Origin: Dioscorea cayenensis subsp. rotundata
Taxonomy: Eukaryota; Streptophyta; Magnoliopsida; Dioscoreales; Dioscoreaceae
NCBI RefSeq assembly: GCF_009730915.1
Contig: NC_052474.1
Location: 4,933,501 to 4,997,500 of the forward strand
DNA: 64,000 nucleotides
Direction of reading: 5' to 3'
In this document: piece after piece, positions 35,801 to 48,236 of the stretch
Numbering within the stretch: position 1 is the first letter of the stretch
How the letters are laid out: each line of letters begins with the position of its first letter
Made by a program: the position numbers and the translations under genes
The notes under the pieces: generated by a model
Database searches by the model: none
Told to the model about the DNA's origin: nothing
The model's input: the letters and a program-made list of their open reading frames with translations, nothing else

Positions 35801-38659
35801 ATTCTTTGAATGAAAATGAGAACACTGTCAACATGTTTATTTTTTTTAATTTATTTTCTTTCATTGTTTGTTTTGATAAATTTTTGACTTTCTAGGGTGA
35901 ACACTACAAGCTGTTTTGGCCAGAACAATCTGAGTTCGTCAGAATGGCAGCCAAATTTGGTGCTACCATCATACCATTTGGCGCTGTTGGAGAAGACGAT
36001 ATACTTGAAGTAAGATGGGATAACAATCCCTTTTTTAAAAAAAAATTCTCTATTGATCTTGGTCAATCTGAATTTAAATATTAATTTTTCTTAAGTTGTT
36101 GATATTTTCCTTTAGCTGCTATGCATGACTTAAGTGGCATAATGCAGGAGATTGATTTGGTATAAAGTAAGGTTAAGAACTCATAAATATTTAAGTTGTC
36201 TGATAACACAACCATTGTTAATTTTGGGTGTTTATATTACTGTGGTCTATACCTTGTTAACTTCCTGTTAAAATTTTTTCATAAGAATTATCCCTTTTCT
36301 ACAATTTTATGTGTTCATAACCTTTGTTCAATTTTTCTTTCATGCTTATGGTAGTAATTGCGAAAGGATCATCTAGGTGACATGGTAACTTCAGATGATG
36401 ATGATTAGTGATCTTAACTAAAAGAAAACAATAAATAAATAAATAAGAATGAACCGTCAGTGGTTTTTACCTTGAATGATGGTAAGTGTGGTGTAATGAC
36501 TTCTGGTGTTACTAAGTTATTTAAGCTAAGTATAGCTATGAGGATATGTGTCTCAGAAAGGTTTTTATATTTTTATCTCCATGGGGACTGGTATTTCTTG
36601 TTCATCACAATTTCAAAAAAAATAATAATAATATTAATATAGAGGGGCTTGAAGTTGCCTTTGATTAAATTATGAGGATCAAATAAGATGTCAACAGATT
36701 ATGAAATCAAGAATCTATCTAAAGATAGTGAAGTAACAAACAACCGCAAACAAAATGGCCAACATGTATATTTCTTGAAGATATTAATTCCTAGCTTTCA
36801 GGATTTCAGGATTTCTAAAACCTTATTTCGAGTTTCTTCTTTCAACTTAATCCTGGAATTAAGTTTTAGGTGTTTTATGTTCTATTCCAACAACTGAAGT
36901 CTCCTGCCACTTCATATTCTGTCTCAACAATTGAAGACTCAATGCCTAAACACACAATGACATCATATTGAAGCCTTGTCTTGATGATCTCAACCAGAAG
37001 ATCATCACAAAGTTCTTCCATTGCTTAACTCTGGGTTAAACTCAATTCTGTGATCTAGCAGAATGATTATCTATGGCAACTTCAAATATGGAATTCAAAG
37101 GGAAGTTCTAGAATTAGCGCAGAACTTCTGCTAAATCAAATAATAATATTGGCATATAACACACTCTGTAGAACTACTTATTCACAATCATTTCAAGTGT
37201 ATTGATTATGATATTTTGGTATCAAATTCCAGCATAAATGCTTATGTTCCATTTTTTCTTACAGCAAAAACATGATAAATGATGTAGAACAGGAAGATAG
37301 AGACAATCTTCTAATATGACCAAAATCTAGCAAAAACTATATGCTTGATAAAAAATAATTTGTGCCTAGTTTAATACAAGAAAAACTATTGCAAGCATGC
37401 CTTGTGTCAGATATACAAAGGATATGAAAATCTTTAAGTTCTTTTTAAATACAATACAATATATTCTGTTTGAGTCTTATCCTAAGACACCAGCTCTTGT
37501 TTGAGTTGAAGTTCCCAAATAAATGGTTCAGCAGTTAGAGGAGAAATTTTAAAATCTCTATCTTGAGTTTAGAATATGAATGTTCTGCTGATTCTTATCT
37601 TGTATGTTCAGGTGATCCTTGATTACAATGATCTTATAAACATCCCCTATATGGATGTACTCCACAAAAGAATAAATATGGATGATGTGAGAATGAGGTG
37701 CGCATCTTTTTCTTGATGGGTATCTGTACTTGAATACTTTCATGTGTTGCAGGAGAAACTCTTGATATGCTACAGTTCTTGTTAGTTATTTCTCCTTTTA
37801 TGTGTATCTATTATTTTTGTTTTTGAGAATTCCCCTGTACATGGAGAACTCGTTTATGATTTTTCGTTGCAAGCTTGGTTGCAGCTTTCATTTCCTTTCT
37901 TGTCTGCAAGATTCTTTTGTTGATACAGAGCTGATAAAGGATATTTATTGGTCTTCTGGCATTGATGACCATGGAATAAGCTAATTTTTTTTTTTCAAAA
38001 CATACTTCGGGATTTTATAATTTTACAGTCGAAGGGAAAGAAACAATTCTACTATTTTTTTTCTCGTCATTCTTCATTTTAGATTAATTGTACATACAAG
38101 ATGTTAGTCAATGACTTGGTTTGCCCTTGCACTCTCAAATATTATTTTCTGATAATTAACTCAGTTCTTCCAATGTTTTGCTCACAGGGCTGATTATACT
38201 GGTCAGGTTGCACACCAAGAACTCTACCTCCCAGGATTACTGCCCAAGTTTCCTGGACGAGTTTATTTTTTGTTTGGCAAACCAATCGAAACAAGAGGTA
38301 AAATATTATTGCAATGATCACAGATAACTATAATGGTTTTGTATTTCTCTTTCCTTTTTAGCTTCTTATGTTTTTCGCACTAAGCAAACCATTCTGCAGT
38401 GATATTTCATCTTGAAATCTAAATTGTTTTTTCTTCGACTTCTTAATCCATTTATGTTATGGATAAAGGGCGCGAAGCGGAGCTCAGGGATAGGAAAAAG
38501 GCTTATCAACTCTATATGCATGCCAAATCTGAAGTCAAAAACTGTATTTCCTACTTGTTGGAGAAAAGAGAGAAGGATCCATACAGGAATCTATTGCCCA
38601 GGCTTCTTTACAAGGCAACTCATGGTTTTACATCAGTAGTTCCTACCTTTGAACTTTGA
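29876..38659 (+). CDS. Phytyl ester synthase-like acyltransferase, plastid (14 exons)
   Basis: Fourteen exons join in frame to 671 aa: 29876-30179, 30652-30703, 30790-30845, 31323-31481, 31595-31699, 33298-33404, 33603-33724, 34011-34119, 34865-34995, 35128-35497, 35896-36009, 37612-37697, 38188-38297, 38469-38659. All introns are GT-AG. The basic N-terminus (residues 1 to about 50) fits a plastid transit peptide. An alpha/beta-hydrolase half follows (LLLYLPGIDG; nucleophile elbow GESLG with Ser165; RDQLLPSR; DNSHTILL). A lysophospholipid-acyltransferase-like half follows that (VGYHMLMGFD with His420; FPGGARE 494-500). This two-domain layout is that of plant PES1/PES2, which esterify phytol and diacylglycerol with fatty acids in plastids during senescence and nitrogen stress. 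Length is normal for the family. Introns 5, 8 and 10 hold repeat insertions. Start ATG 29876 is the first in frame. Confidence 0.93.
32640..32790 (-). mobile_element. tRNA-derived SINE in intron 5 of the acyltransferase gene
   Basis: On the minus strand TGCCCAAGTGATAG (32781-32768) resembles a tRNA A box, and GTTCAAATCC (32737-32728) is a near-perfect B box. Their starts are 43-44 nt apart, as in tRNA genes. An AT-rich/(TA)n tail lies at the other end (about 32620-32640). It is not a tRNA gene because the acceptor stem does not fold. Confidence 0.6.
34197..34520 (+). mobile_element. Degenerate TRIM-like LTR element in intron 8
   Basis: Two related segments begin at about 34197 and 34403, each TATTAGA(G/A)TAACT(A/G)ATA, then TTGNTTAATTTGG, then TATAA(A/G)CCTA. 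Between them, directly after the first, TGGTATCATAG at 34333-34343 resembles the primer-binding site complementary to initiator Met-tRNA (TGGTATCAGAGC). Two LTR-like repeats of about 110-140 bp around about 70 bp with a primer-binding site is the layout of a terminal-repeat retrotransposon in miniature. It is diverged and has no coding capacity. Confidence 0.5.
35655..35765 (+). repeat. Solo LTR-like copy of the intron 8 repeat, in intron 10
   Basis: The block shares AGTNCNACATNGATTAATTT, then TATATAAGC, then GGTCTCTCAT and TAAGTTTTTGGGTTAAAT with the two intron-8 segments. It is a third, diverged copy of the same repeat, on the plus strand and isolated. Confidence 0.6.
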
Positions 38660-38779
38660 AGATCAATTAAATTGCTCTCAGGTGTGTAGCATAGACTTTT
38701 GTGTCATGCTATTTTCTCATTCAATTCCAACAGTTGTAAAAAAAAAACTTTTTATTATTATTTCAGATATACTGAAAAT

Positions 38780-38934
38780 AATTTGATGATTATTTATTTT
38801 ATTTTTTTTTGAAAAAGTAGATAAATCACTTCAATTAATAAAAAAGAGGCGAATACAGAAGATGGATATCAACAAAACCGAAAAAAAGACCACTAGATGT
38901 GGTATATAAAACAAGAACTAGAATTTGATGATTA
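38780..38934 (-). mobile_element. LINE 3'-end insertion with 13-bp target-site duplication
   Basis: The 129-bp insert (38793-38921) lies between AATTTGATGATTA at 38780-38792 and at 38922-38934. On the minus strand it ends GTGATTTATCTACTTTTTC plus an A run, matching the other family members. It lies about 120 bp beyond the acyltransferase stop codon, probably in or near its 3' untranslated region. Confidence 0.78.
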
Positions 38935-40061
38935 ATGTATTTTATATGTATATTAAGTAAAAAGAGAAAAATATGAGTTTTCCTCTATATTTCAGAGGAA
39001 GTACAATATTATTACAACAGAATGAACCGTTCTTTCCTTGGGCTTTAACAGGGCTTTGTGCATTTATAATGAATGTATTTATTTATGCAGAATGAGTGGT
39101 GTAATTAATGTTTTATATACTATATGTATGTATTTTAAAAAAAAAAACAAAAACAAAAACTGTGTTTAGGTGGGTATTATGCATATATATACCCCTATAA
39201 AACCAAAACTCTTACATTAACAATTTTATTTTTGCCAAATACATTTGCAATAACTTACTATTTTTTATATAGTTAAAATTAATTACTTTAATCAAATTAT
39301 TATTCAATTTATCAGGCAATTTTATATTTATAATGTGTAATTATTATTTTTTAATATTATCACATAACAATTAATGAATTGGGGCAATTTATAATATTAC
39401 ACAGCCCTTTTGATATTCTTATGTACACTTATTTTATAATATTAAATACTAATTAATCTGTTTTCTATGTAGCTCTCCCCCTTACTACACTCCAGCAAAA
39501 CCACATTGAAAGATACCATCTCATCCTAAAAATTTATTCCTTCATTTCATAAACCATTTATAGACAGATATACTAAATCATCTAAAAATTACATGAGATA
39601 CTTTATAAGATTTTTATTTTATTTTTAATTTTTAAAAAGGGACCATATTTAAGAAGAAAAATAAAAGGAAACTGGAATTACCATGGAAATGCCCAAAAAT
39701 AGGAATTAAACACAGGCATTGGTAGTCACTTCTCTTTCAAGAGAATCAGAACCAAAACAAAACCCAAATACGAAAAAGAAAATCCCAGTCTTAAAGAAAA
39801 AAAAAAAACATATTAACACCAAAAAAAATAAAAATAAAAATAAAGAAAATTGTATTAATGTATATATTTAAGTAACCAAACCCTCATTCATTCAACATCG
39901 ATCATAATATATATATAAAACTCATTCAAATCTAAAACTATTTACTTTTTTTTTCTCTCTAATGACAATAGCAAGAAGAAGAACTACTTATCCATGAAAC
40001 CCTAACTTAAAACCCTAGAAAAGAAGAACCAAATTAACCTCATATCCATGAAGCTTCTCCT
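38935..40061. other. Intergenic DNA between convergent genes
   Basis: AT-rich, with poly-A runs near 39128, 39790 and 39815. No coding potential is seen. The last 150 bases are likely the 3' untranslated region of the minus-strand zinc-finger gene. Confidence 0.5.
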
Positions 40062-40481
40062 CTACAGATGCAAGGATGTATCAACATCCGGTTCAGATCC
40101 AGCTCCAGGAGATGGAGTAGCACCGCCAGAGCTCGTCATCGTCGGAGTCACATTACCGTAGAAGTAGATGTATCCAGGTGGCGGCAAGGGGAGCCAAGGG
40201 GCAGTGGTTTGCTCGGGAATATTGGAACCGGAAATGACCGTTGCCGGCCGACGGTTCCCGGATGCACGCTCCTTCTTGTGGGCGTTCTGATGTCCTCCGA
40301 GAGCTTGAGAAGTGTGGAAGCTCCGCGTGCAGTAGTTGCATTGGAACATCCTCACAGGTACCGGTACTGGAATGGTTTGCTGATGCTTGGCTTGGGCTTC
40401 ATCGGACGATGCCGAAGCCATCAAGAAGTTGAAGAACCCTCCTCCTGCTGCTCCCCCGCCTCCATTGCTCGAGCTTCCCAT
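40062..40481 (-). CDS. Single C2H2 zinc-finger protein with QALGGH motif
   Basis: An intronless 139-aa protein starting [10 protein letters not shown]. One EPF-type zinc finger occupies about residues 45-67 ([23 protein letters not shown]), with the plant-specific QALGGH DNA-contact motif. The rest is low complexity: Gly-rich at the N-terminus and Pro-rich after the finger. The C-terminus ends DVDTSLHL, which resembles the EAR repression motif (DLSLHL-type) with one departure. These features fit the short KNUCKLES/ZFP-like transcriptional repressors of plant development, but I cannot name the orthologue. A G-box lies about 276 bp upstream. Confidence 0.88.
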   Translation of the reverse strand: MGSSSNGGGGAAGGGFFNFLMASASSDEAQAKHQQTIPVPVPVRMFQCNYCTRSFHTSQALGGHQNAHKKERASGNRRPATVISGSNIPEQTTAPWLPLPPPGYIYFYGNVTPTMTSSGGATPSPGAGSEPDVDTSLHL

Positions 40482-42969
40482 TTGGATCTAGAGAAAGAGA
40501 TGGGGAGAGATTGAGAAAGGGTTTTGATGAGGGTTTTCAAGAACTCGTCCTGGTTTACGTTGTTTGGCCTTTTATGATTGGTTTCGACATTTTATGGACA
40601 GAATTGCCCTTCGTATTTGGCAGCTTGGTACTGAAATTACGAGGGTAAATTAGGAATTTTTGGAAAAGTTACATGGGGTTGGCATGCAAGGGGCTCACAT
40701 GTCAGAAGGGTGGTTAAAAAGACTGGAATGCCCATGGTGATTGATACCTTGAGATTGACACGTGGCGTGCGGGGAATGGTGCAGAGGTCCACTAAGGGGA
40801 GACGGACCAATGATCGGGCGGTGTCGGGTGGCGGAGATTCCCATCATGATCCCATCGCCGTGATCAGACGGCTGAGAGGAGGTCAGGTCGTTGGACGCGA
40901 CTGCCCCCACGATCCCCGAGTTGGCTATTTTGGGAATGAGTTTTAGTACGGGAATGCCCCTGCTTCCCTTTCCTCTGCTTTGCTTCTTTCGGGTTCTTGC
41001 GTACTCTTGCATTGCAATTTGCAATCCTTCTCTTTCTCTTTCTCTTTCTCTTTCTCTCTCTTTTGAGTGTAATAAAACTTATCTCTCTCGCTCTTTATCA
41101 CTAAAAAGATGAAATAATTTATAAAAGATGAGATAAGTTTGAGGTTTTATTTGCTGAGACATTCTATTTCTATATTTATTTTATGTTTGGGATCTTTGTT
41201 CTTTTGTTTTCTATTACACTTTCAGGTTTTTCTTCTTCATTTTTATTGTGTTGTAGGTTTGGATATTTCTTCATCATTATATTGAATTTTTTAGATTTTT
41301 TTTCATTGGGAGCTTATGGAGGTTTGGATGCTAAAAATTTTTATTAATATGTAAAAATAAATATAGTTTGATTATGGATTTTTTTTTTTTTTGTCAAATT
41401 ATTTAGTTTGAATTTTTGGGATAAATTTATAGCCCAAAAAAGTAAAAATTGAAACTTGACAACCGAGAATAATTTCAAAATGTATGACTTTTGTCCCTTA
41501 ATTATATTAATAATATAATTTTTTAAAAAAAATTATATTATTAATAAGTATTTAACATAATTTAAATTTTAAAATATCTATTTTAATTATCATTAATCAA
41601 TATTAAAACTCATAATAAATTGGATTTATTTGAGAAAAGTTGTCACTAATATAAACTTTTACTTCGATTTATTTTAATCAAAGCCAAAAACCAAGATTTT
41701 TACAACTTGAAAAGAAAAATAAACCATTAAAGCCCATTTTTTTCAAAATAAAGAAATAAATAATAAATAACAAATGACATTAGTGAAATTAATAATTAAG
41801 AGAAAACCTAATCAATTTCTCCCAATTACTTGCTTATTATATAATTATATCTGCTTACTAAACTGAAAATATTTAAAAATAATAATAATTACTAAATATA
41901 TATACCCTTAAAAAAATAAACACAATAAATTTTGGTTGCTCATATTTTTCAACAAAAATAAAACAAGTATATAAACTCTCTTTGGTTCCATCCTTTTTTT
42001 TCCATTGTTTGGGTAGAAGCATTGACCTTCACAAATATTTATTCAATTCCTGATAATGATGGCTTGAAATTTTTAACCAATTTTTTTTTTAACGGTGGTT
42101 TCTGATTAATTTTTGACCAGCTTACTAATTCAATGATGGAACATCATTCATGTAATATCATTTGTTTGACTTTTATTTGATATAAAACATATTATAGTAG
42201 TAATTATCCTAAAAAGACTGCAATTGCCCTGACCCCCTCTGCTTCAAAAACTTATCTTGAGTTAATTGGATTACGATTACGGAAAAGAGTTCTACTTTAT
42301 TACTATATTAATTCGTTTTGTTATCTTAACATAAGTAATTTTTCACCAATTTCTACTCCTTAATAACGAATTTAATTGGCCTTAAATTTATACAAATGTA
42401 GACCTCGTCCAAACACTTTTAAAGAAAAAAAAAAGACATGTTTATTTTTCTTAAAATTGCTACTTTAATATTTTGTATAAAAAATATGAAATAAAACTAG
42501 ACCAAAATTTGGTTCGGTTCAAACTATTAAACTGAATTGAAACCATTACTATTTAAATTGAATCGAAACAGTTTTTAGTGTTTTGGCCTCAAACCGAAAC
42601 TATAAAATTTTTAAAGGTCTAATAAGTTGGAAATCAAAACAACAAATAAACTATCGATTTTGTATTTTTTTTTTTATTTTTGAAACAAAAATAATGCAAT
42701 AAAAAAAAATTTATTACTCGGAGTCAAATCAAAACCGAGATTGGTTCCAACTTCCAAGGGTTATATATAAAACCTAAACAGCGGGTCCGGAACCTAAACC
42801 AAACTAGACCCATATAAAACCATACTCTTTAATATAAAATTCATGACCTGTGAACTTGGACCAGTCAACAAAGGCCGGCCAAAGAGACATATAAATATAT
42901 AATAATCAACATTTCTTGGAACACCTTCATCAGATTAACAGAGAAACAGAGAAACAGAGAAACAGAGAG
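40482..42969. other. Divergent intergenic region between zinc-finger and LRR genes
   Basis: The 40.5-41.0 kb part is GC-richer and is probably the zinc-finger promoter. It contains G-box GACACGTGGC at 40757-40766 and a CT-rich run at about 41021-41064. Open frames in it lack protein-like features. The remainder is AT-rich. Bases 42936-42969, just before the LRR start, are a short tandem array of GAGAAACA. Confidence 0.5.
40757..40766. promoter_or_regulatory. G-box/ABRE-type element
   Basis: GACACGTGGC contains the CACGTG core with ABRE-like flanks and lies 276 bp upstream of the zinc-finger start codon. bZIP or bHLH binding is inferred from the motif. Confidence 0.45.
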
Positions 42970-44137
42970 ATGAGGAAGCATAGCAACTCCTTTCTTGTTC
43001 TTGCTCTTGCTCTTGCTCTTGCTCTTACAGCAGTGCTCGTAGATTGCAACTCAGAAGGTATGAAAAAGCAGACCTCTTTATTTGTTTCAAATATTGTTAT
43101 ATATATATATATATATATGAAAGCTAGAATAAAACTCTTGTATTTCTTTGTTATTAACATTGATAAATCCTATATAATATTTTTAAAAATGAAAATAGGT
43201 GACATCCTTCATGCTCAGAAGTTAGTTTGGGAAGACCCAAACAATATTCTCAAGAGCTGGGATCCCACACTTGTCAATCCATGCACTTGGTACCATGTTA
43301 CCTGCAACAATGACAACTCTGTCATCAGACTGTATGTGTTTCTCTCCTCAAACTCTTACCAAAGATCTAAAATAAATCATTTGTTGGCTCAATATTAAGT
43401 CTTGTTTGTTTCTTTTAATTTCTAAAAGGGATTTGGGTGAAGCTGGCTTGTCTGGACCAATCCTTCCACAGCTTGGGAATTTAACAAACCTTGAATACTT
43501 GTGAGTTCTTGTTATTTTTTTTTCCCTTTTAATTTTTCGTTTTGAAATTGCATGATTAGAATGGTTTTGATTAGAAAGAGAGATGGTTTTGCAGGGAACT
43601 TTATGGAAATAATATAAATGGAACAGTGCCTGAGGAGTTGGGTCAATTGTCAAAGTTAATCAGCATGGAACTCCAGCAGAATTTATTGACTGGACCTATT
43701 CCTTCTTCAATTGGGAACCTCAAGTCCTTGAAATTTCTGTATGTTTATCTTGTTTTCCTGTTCTAGCGTTCTGTTCAATTGCATCAGAAATTATTTGTGA
43801 AGATTGATCATTATTAATTAATTAATTTGTGTTTTTTTTTTCCTTTTCAGGAGATTGAATGCAAACATGCTGACAGGGGAGATTCCAATTGAAATTCTCA
43901 ATCTCATTCGGTCTGGCAATATAAGTGTCATGTGAGTGAAAAAAAAAAAAACACTGTGGATAATGAATATGACTTTATAAAATGGAGGATATATATATAT
44001 ATATATATATCAAATCAATGAATAATTGGTTTAGTTCAGCAATGACCAAGATAATCTTTTTGTATTTCAGGAACATTTCTGACAACTATTTGGACGGGAC
44101 AATCAGAAGATCTGAACAGACAGGTAGTCAGAAATGA
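42970..44137 (+). CDS. Secreted LRR protein resembling a SERK ectodomain, no kinase
   Basis: Six exons (42970-43057, 43199-43331, 43429-43500, 43595-43738, 43851-43931, 44071-44137) give 194 aa. A signal peptide covers residues 1 to about 27; its core is encoded by a CTTGCT hexanucleotide array ([15 protein letters not shown]). An LRRNT-type region follows ([16 protein letters not shown]), then about four plant LRRs ([64 protein letters not shown]). Exon phases and boundaries match the SERK-like/LRR-protein-1 family of about 215 residues. It lacks the usual C-terminal cap: the frame ends soon after [11 protein letters not shown]. An internal GT (ACAG|GTAGTC) could be a donor to a further exon I could not find. 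An apoplastic co-receptor-like or defence role is suggested by the family only. Confidence 0.82.
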
Positions 44138-44672
44138 CCATTTCTCCTACTTTTTTATGCTTTTATTTTAATGATTTATCACAAAAACAGAGAGTGATTC
44201 TTCTTTTCTCCATTTTGCTCTTCATGAAGGATTTTCAATTACTACAGTTATCATGGATCAGAAAACTTTCAGATAATGCACAGAGAGACAGAGAGAAAGA
44301 GACTCATCCACAAATTAGACTTATATTCATAAGAGATACTGAAAGAAACAATACTATTATATCACATCTTGTTAGCATTGTGTATCTTTGATCATATCAA
44401 AGTCTTTGGTTTGTAGTCAATTTTCATAATTATCTTCTCTTCAACATTGTATACAGAAACAATGATTTATACTATAATTACAATTATTTGGTGTAGAATC
44501 TTGATCAGTTCTTCATTAATTTTTCCCATCACTTTGTGATGCTCAAATACTTCATATATTGCTTAACAAAATAAAACAAATAAAAAATAAAACATTGTCC
44601 ATATCACCAATAAAAAGAAAAAAAAAATATATATATATATATATATATGACACCAAAATTAACTAACTAGAA
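44138..44672. other. Short spacer between LRR and GT47 genes
   Basis: 3' flanks of two convergent genes with a (TA)n run at about 44627-44648. No separate gene is supported. Confidence 0.5.
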
Positions 44673-46061
44673 TTAACCATGCATCACCTTCACCTCTTTT
44701 CTTAACCTTTCCACTCTTCTAAGAACACCATCAACAGCCAAATCAAAAGCATCCTTGAATCCTTCAACCCTAACCCTAGGATCACCATAAACCAATCTTG
44801 GTATCATCCTCACAACCTCTTCTCTCATATTCCTCACATGCTCTTCACTATACCCACTTAACACCTCCTCTATACTAACATTCCCATTCCTCACATCATC
44901 TTCAGCAATAAACACTGAGTAAAGTGAATGATTACTTGGCAAGTGCCATATATACTGCTCATAAGCAGTCCTTGAAGAGAAAAACACAGGCACACACCCA
45001 GCCACCATTGCATCAAACATCGATCTCCTCGTCGCAGAATCTCCTCTCGGCTGCAAACAAAACGACGAGCTTTCGAACACCTTCATAACACGAGTAGGAG
45101 AATGGCAATTACCAGGACTTGATACACAATCCAACAAGTAACAATTCACCGATGAACGGCACTGTTCGATAAGGATTTGCCGAATCGAGTCCTTCTGATC
45201 AGGCCTAGGGGCACCAGCAAATGCAAAAAGCCATGGTCTTGCTAAACCAATCACCTTATCTTGCCAGGACATCACCTGGTTGTTATTGCAAGGATGGAAA
45301 TAAGTAGGATAAGGTACTGCAAAGTCAATGGAATCCCATGGAGGAGACTCAACTGTCAAAACAGTCATGTTGGAAATCTCAGGCAATAAAAACAGCTTGT
45401 TGCCCCAGTGAGCTTCTTCATCATCTTTGATCCTTCTAAAGTCCCACGTAGTCCTCCCTGCCACTATGAAATGGTCCTTCCCTCCAATGACCTCCCACTC
45501 AGGCCTTGAAGCTAACCACTTAACAACCTCCATTGAAAGGAAATCTCTAACTGATGTGTTAAACCCCCACTGATGACAAGCAAAGTCAATACCAGCGTAG
45601 AATGGGATGAAGATAGCAGAAGCAAGAGATGAATTTGATGTTAAACATTCATAGTTTGTCATTCGATGATGGAAGATGATATCAAGAGAGAACTGATCAG
45701 TGTTAAACCAGCCACTAGAAGCATCACCATCATCATCAAGAGGTAATCCAAGGCCAGAGTTTGAAAAGAAAAGACAAGTGTGGGTTGTGGCATTGCTAAG
45801 ATTTTTGCAGCAGTTGGAGAGTATGTCTGAGTTGAAGCTTGGTGGGAGTTGATGGATGAATATATAGCGGCCAGTGCAAGATGTTGGTTGATGTGAGTTT
45901 GTGATGTGGAGGAAGTGCTCAGGGTTGGTGGGGTTGGAAGAGTGGTAATAAAGTGAGTAAATTAAGGTTGCAACGAAGGTACAAGAAATCCAGAAAACAT
46001 ACCAATAATAGTGATCAACACCACCAACAGCACTTCTCATGGTTTTTGAAGATTTAGCCAT
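44673..46061 (-). CDS. GT47 xyloglucan galactosyltransferase-like (exostosin family)
   Basis: An intronless 462-aa type II membrane protein. The N-terminus is cytosolic, followed by one transmembrane segment (about residues 18-39, YYWYVFWISCTFVATLIYSL). A lumenal exostosin/GT47 domain begins near CTGRYIFIHQLPPSFN. Recognisable blocks are FIPFYAGIDF, the GGKDHFIVAGRTTWDFRR region, PYPTYFHP, FAFAGAPRPD and the diagnostic CLQPRGDSATRRSMFDAMVAGC in the C-terminal third. The pattern fits GT47 subgroup A (MUR3/XLT2/GT-number proteins), Golgi enzymes that add galactose to xyloglucan side chains. The exact acceptor cannot be read from sequence. The frame is intact and of normal length. Confidence 0.9.
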   Translation of the reverse strand: MAKSSKTMRSAVGGVDHYYWYVFWISCTFVATLIYSLYYHSSNPTNPEHFLHITNSHQPTSCTGRYIFIHQLPPSFNSDILSNCCKNLSNATTHTCLFFSNSGLGLPLDDDGDASSGWFNTDQFSLDIIFHHRMTNYECLTSNSSLASAIFIPFYAGIDFACHQWGFNTSVRDFLSMEVVKWLASRPEWEVIGGKDHFIVAGRTTWDFRRIKDDEEAHWGNKLFLLPEISNMTVLTVESPPWDSIDFAVPYPTYFHPCNNNQVMSWQDKVIGLARPWLFAFAGAPRPDQKDSIRQILIEQCRSSVNCYLLDCVSSPGNCHSPTRVMKVFESSSFCLQPRGDSATRRSMFDAMVAGCVPVFFSSRTAYEQYIWHLPSNHSLYSVFIAEDDVRNGNVSIEEVLSGYSEEHVRNMREEVVRMIPRLVYGDPRVRVEGFKDAFDLAVDGVLRRVERLRKEVKVMHG

Positions 46062-46135
46062 GAAATGATAAGTTGCAGAGTAATGACAGTAGGATTAATC
46101 CTGTTTCATTAGCAAATGAAAGAGAAGCTCAGGGT

Positions 46136-46166
<31 letters not shown>

Positions 46167-47122
46167 TGACAGTATTGGATTAATTAGTAAGGGGTAATGA
46201 ATTATTGCTATATTAAATGGTAATAAATATTTTTTTGGTCAAAGAGCCAATGAGAGATATTGAGGACACGTCCAATTGGGTGAGAAATTATTGGATAAGC
46301 TCCCTCAATATTTCTCATGTTTCTATATATAAATCTATTTGCAACACTGTTCTGTTGGTTCTCTGAATATAAATTTCAAAATCTTATTTTGTAATCCTCA
46401 AACCTTGGATTTCTGGAAGGATCTGTGTATTATGGATCTTCCCATTATGAAAAATCCCACTTCTTTAAACTTGTCCTTGGATTTTGAAATTTTGAATTAG
46501 AGTTGATTTTGTGTCTCGCATTAGTTTTAATGTTGAGTTTCTTCAAATTCTCTTTGGCAACAATCTAGATTGGGATTAGATCAATAAAGTCTCAACTGAT
46601 TATGCCAATAAAAATCTCTGGATTTGGTCACCTGATCTCTCTCAAACCTTCCATTGTTGTCAAGGTTTATGATCATTTAATTGTAGCTTACTAGACCTTG
46701 GTCTGGTTGGCTCTACTTATGAAAGTTTTGTATTTTGCCCCAAATTAAAATCTTGATGTGGAAATTGACGCATAGAAAACTTCCTAATTGAGCCTAGAAG
46801 GGGACACAAGCCTGTTTATCTATCGGACCCAGCGGGTTTGATCCAACTGAATCAGGTCAACCAAAGGCTGACATGTAACCGGCCCGATCAATGTGCCAAG
46901 CCGGCTGAGGGTTTTATATATTTATTTAATTAAATCATAAAATATCATTTAAAATAAAATAAATATATGAAAAAAATCACAAAATAACTTTGGATTGATC
47001 ACCATCTTTTTATAGGCAGCTAATATGTCTTTTTTTTTCTTACTTAATGTAAGTATTGTAAATCTGTTTATATTTTTTTAGTAAAGAAATATTATTATTT
47101 TAAAAAAAAATTACTAATCGAT

Positions 47123-47178
47123 TGGTTAGAATGATGTTATAAGTGTGTTGTTACTTTCTGTAGTCATGAGTTCAAATA
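47123..47178 (+). mobile_element. Degenerate tRNA-like SINE head
   Basis: TGGTTAGAATG at 47123-47133 resembles an A box, and GAGTTCAAATA at 47168-47178 a B box, with starts 45 nt apart. No acceptor stem and no clear tail are seen. It is most likely an old SINE rather than a tRNA. Confidence 0.4.
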
Positions 47179-48236
47179 TTATTGACTACTATTTTTAATT
47201 TTTGTAGCCATAAATTAAATTGAATTTTTAAAAATTTTAAAATATTTAAGATAATTTCAAATAAATCAAACTAATTTAAAACTTTTATATAGTTATTAAT
47301 CTATTCTGTTAAATACTTATTATTTAATATTTTTAATAATGTTTTTAAAATTGGATATTAATCAACGTGGGATTAAATTTAAATCTATTAAAGAACCATT
47401 GATTTAATTAAAGAGGGTCAATAGATAGCAAAATTAGATAGCAAAATTTGAAGAGATTTTACTAAATAAAAATTTTATTTTTATATTATAAATAATTAAA
47501 TATATAAATGATAAATCTAAAAAAATTTAAAATATTAATTATTATTATTATTAGTATTAGTATTATTATTATTTTGACAAAAATGATAACTGTCACCCAG
47601 TAAAAGGTGTTAATTAAGAAATAAATAGATATAATAGTGCGCTAGTTACCATGGTTTAATGACTCTTTAAAAATTTATTAACTTAGATACCACATAAAAT
47701 ATAAATTAAATTAATTATATTTTAATTAATGAAAAGTACGAGTATTTCTATATTTTGACTAAATTTACAAGTTCAATTCTCCACATCAATTTGTAGTAAT
47801 TGAATTGATGATATTCTAGTCAATGGAAAATTCATTAATTTCCTTATTATATTTTTTTAACAATTATCCAGTCATTGCAATGGAATTGTTTGTTTTATTT
47901 TCCCCGCAGTTGAATAAGTGTGCTCATTTAAAAATAAAAATTAAAAAAAAAAACCCTTCATTTGCACGTAGTTTTTCTTTGCATTCTTCATTTGTTTGAA
48001 AAGTCAATTAATTATTAATTAGCTTGAGGAATTTTGCTTTGGGCCAATGACAAACTTGCCCTCTTTATTAAGCTAGCCGGACCCATTTTTTATATAGTTT
48101 AATGGGTTGCCTCCCAATTAAACCCAAAGCTCACTCTTGGAATAACTTAGCAAAGTTTGACACGTGTCTTCATAAAAATTAATAACAATATCATATAAGG
48201 ACACATGTCAAGTTATGATAAGTCAAAATTTAGAAT

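Noticed and set aside
40695-41024. 109-codon minus-strand open frame upstream of the zinc-finger gene
   Set aside because: Lies in the presumed promoter, contains a G-box and CT repeat, and has no protein-like features.
42916-42969. N-terminal extension of the LRR protein
   Set aside because: Begins at TTG and runs through a GAGAAACA repeat; the ATG at 42970 gives a clean signal peptide.
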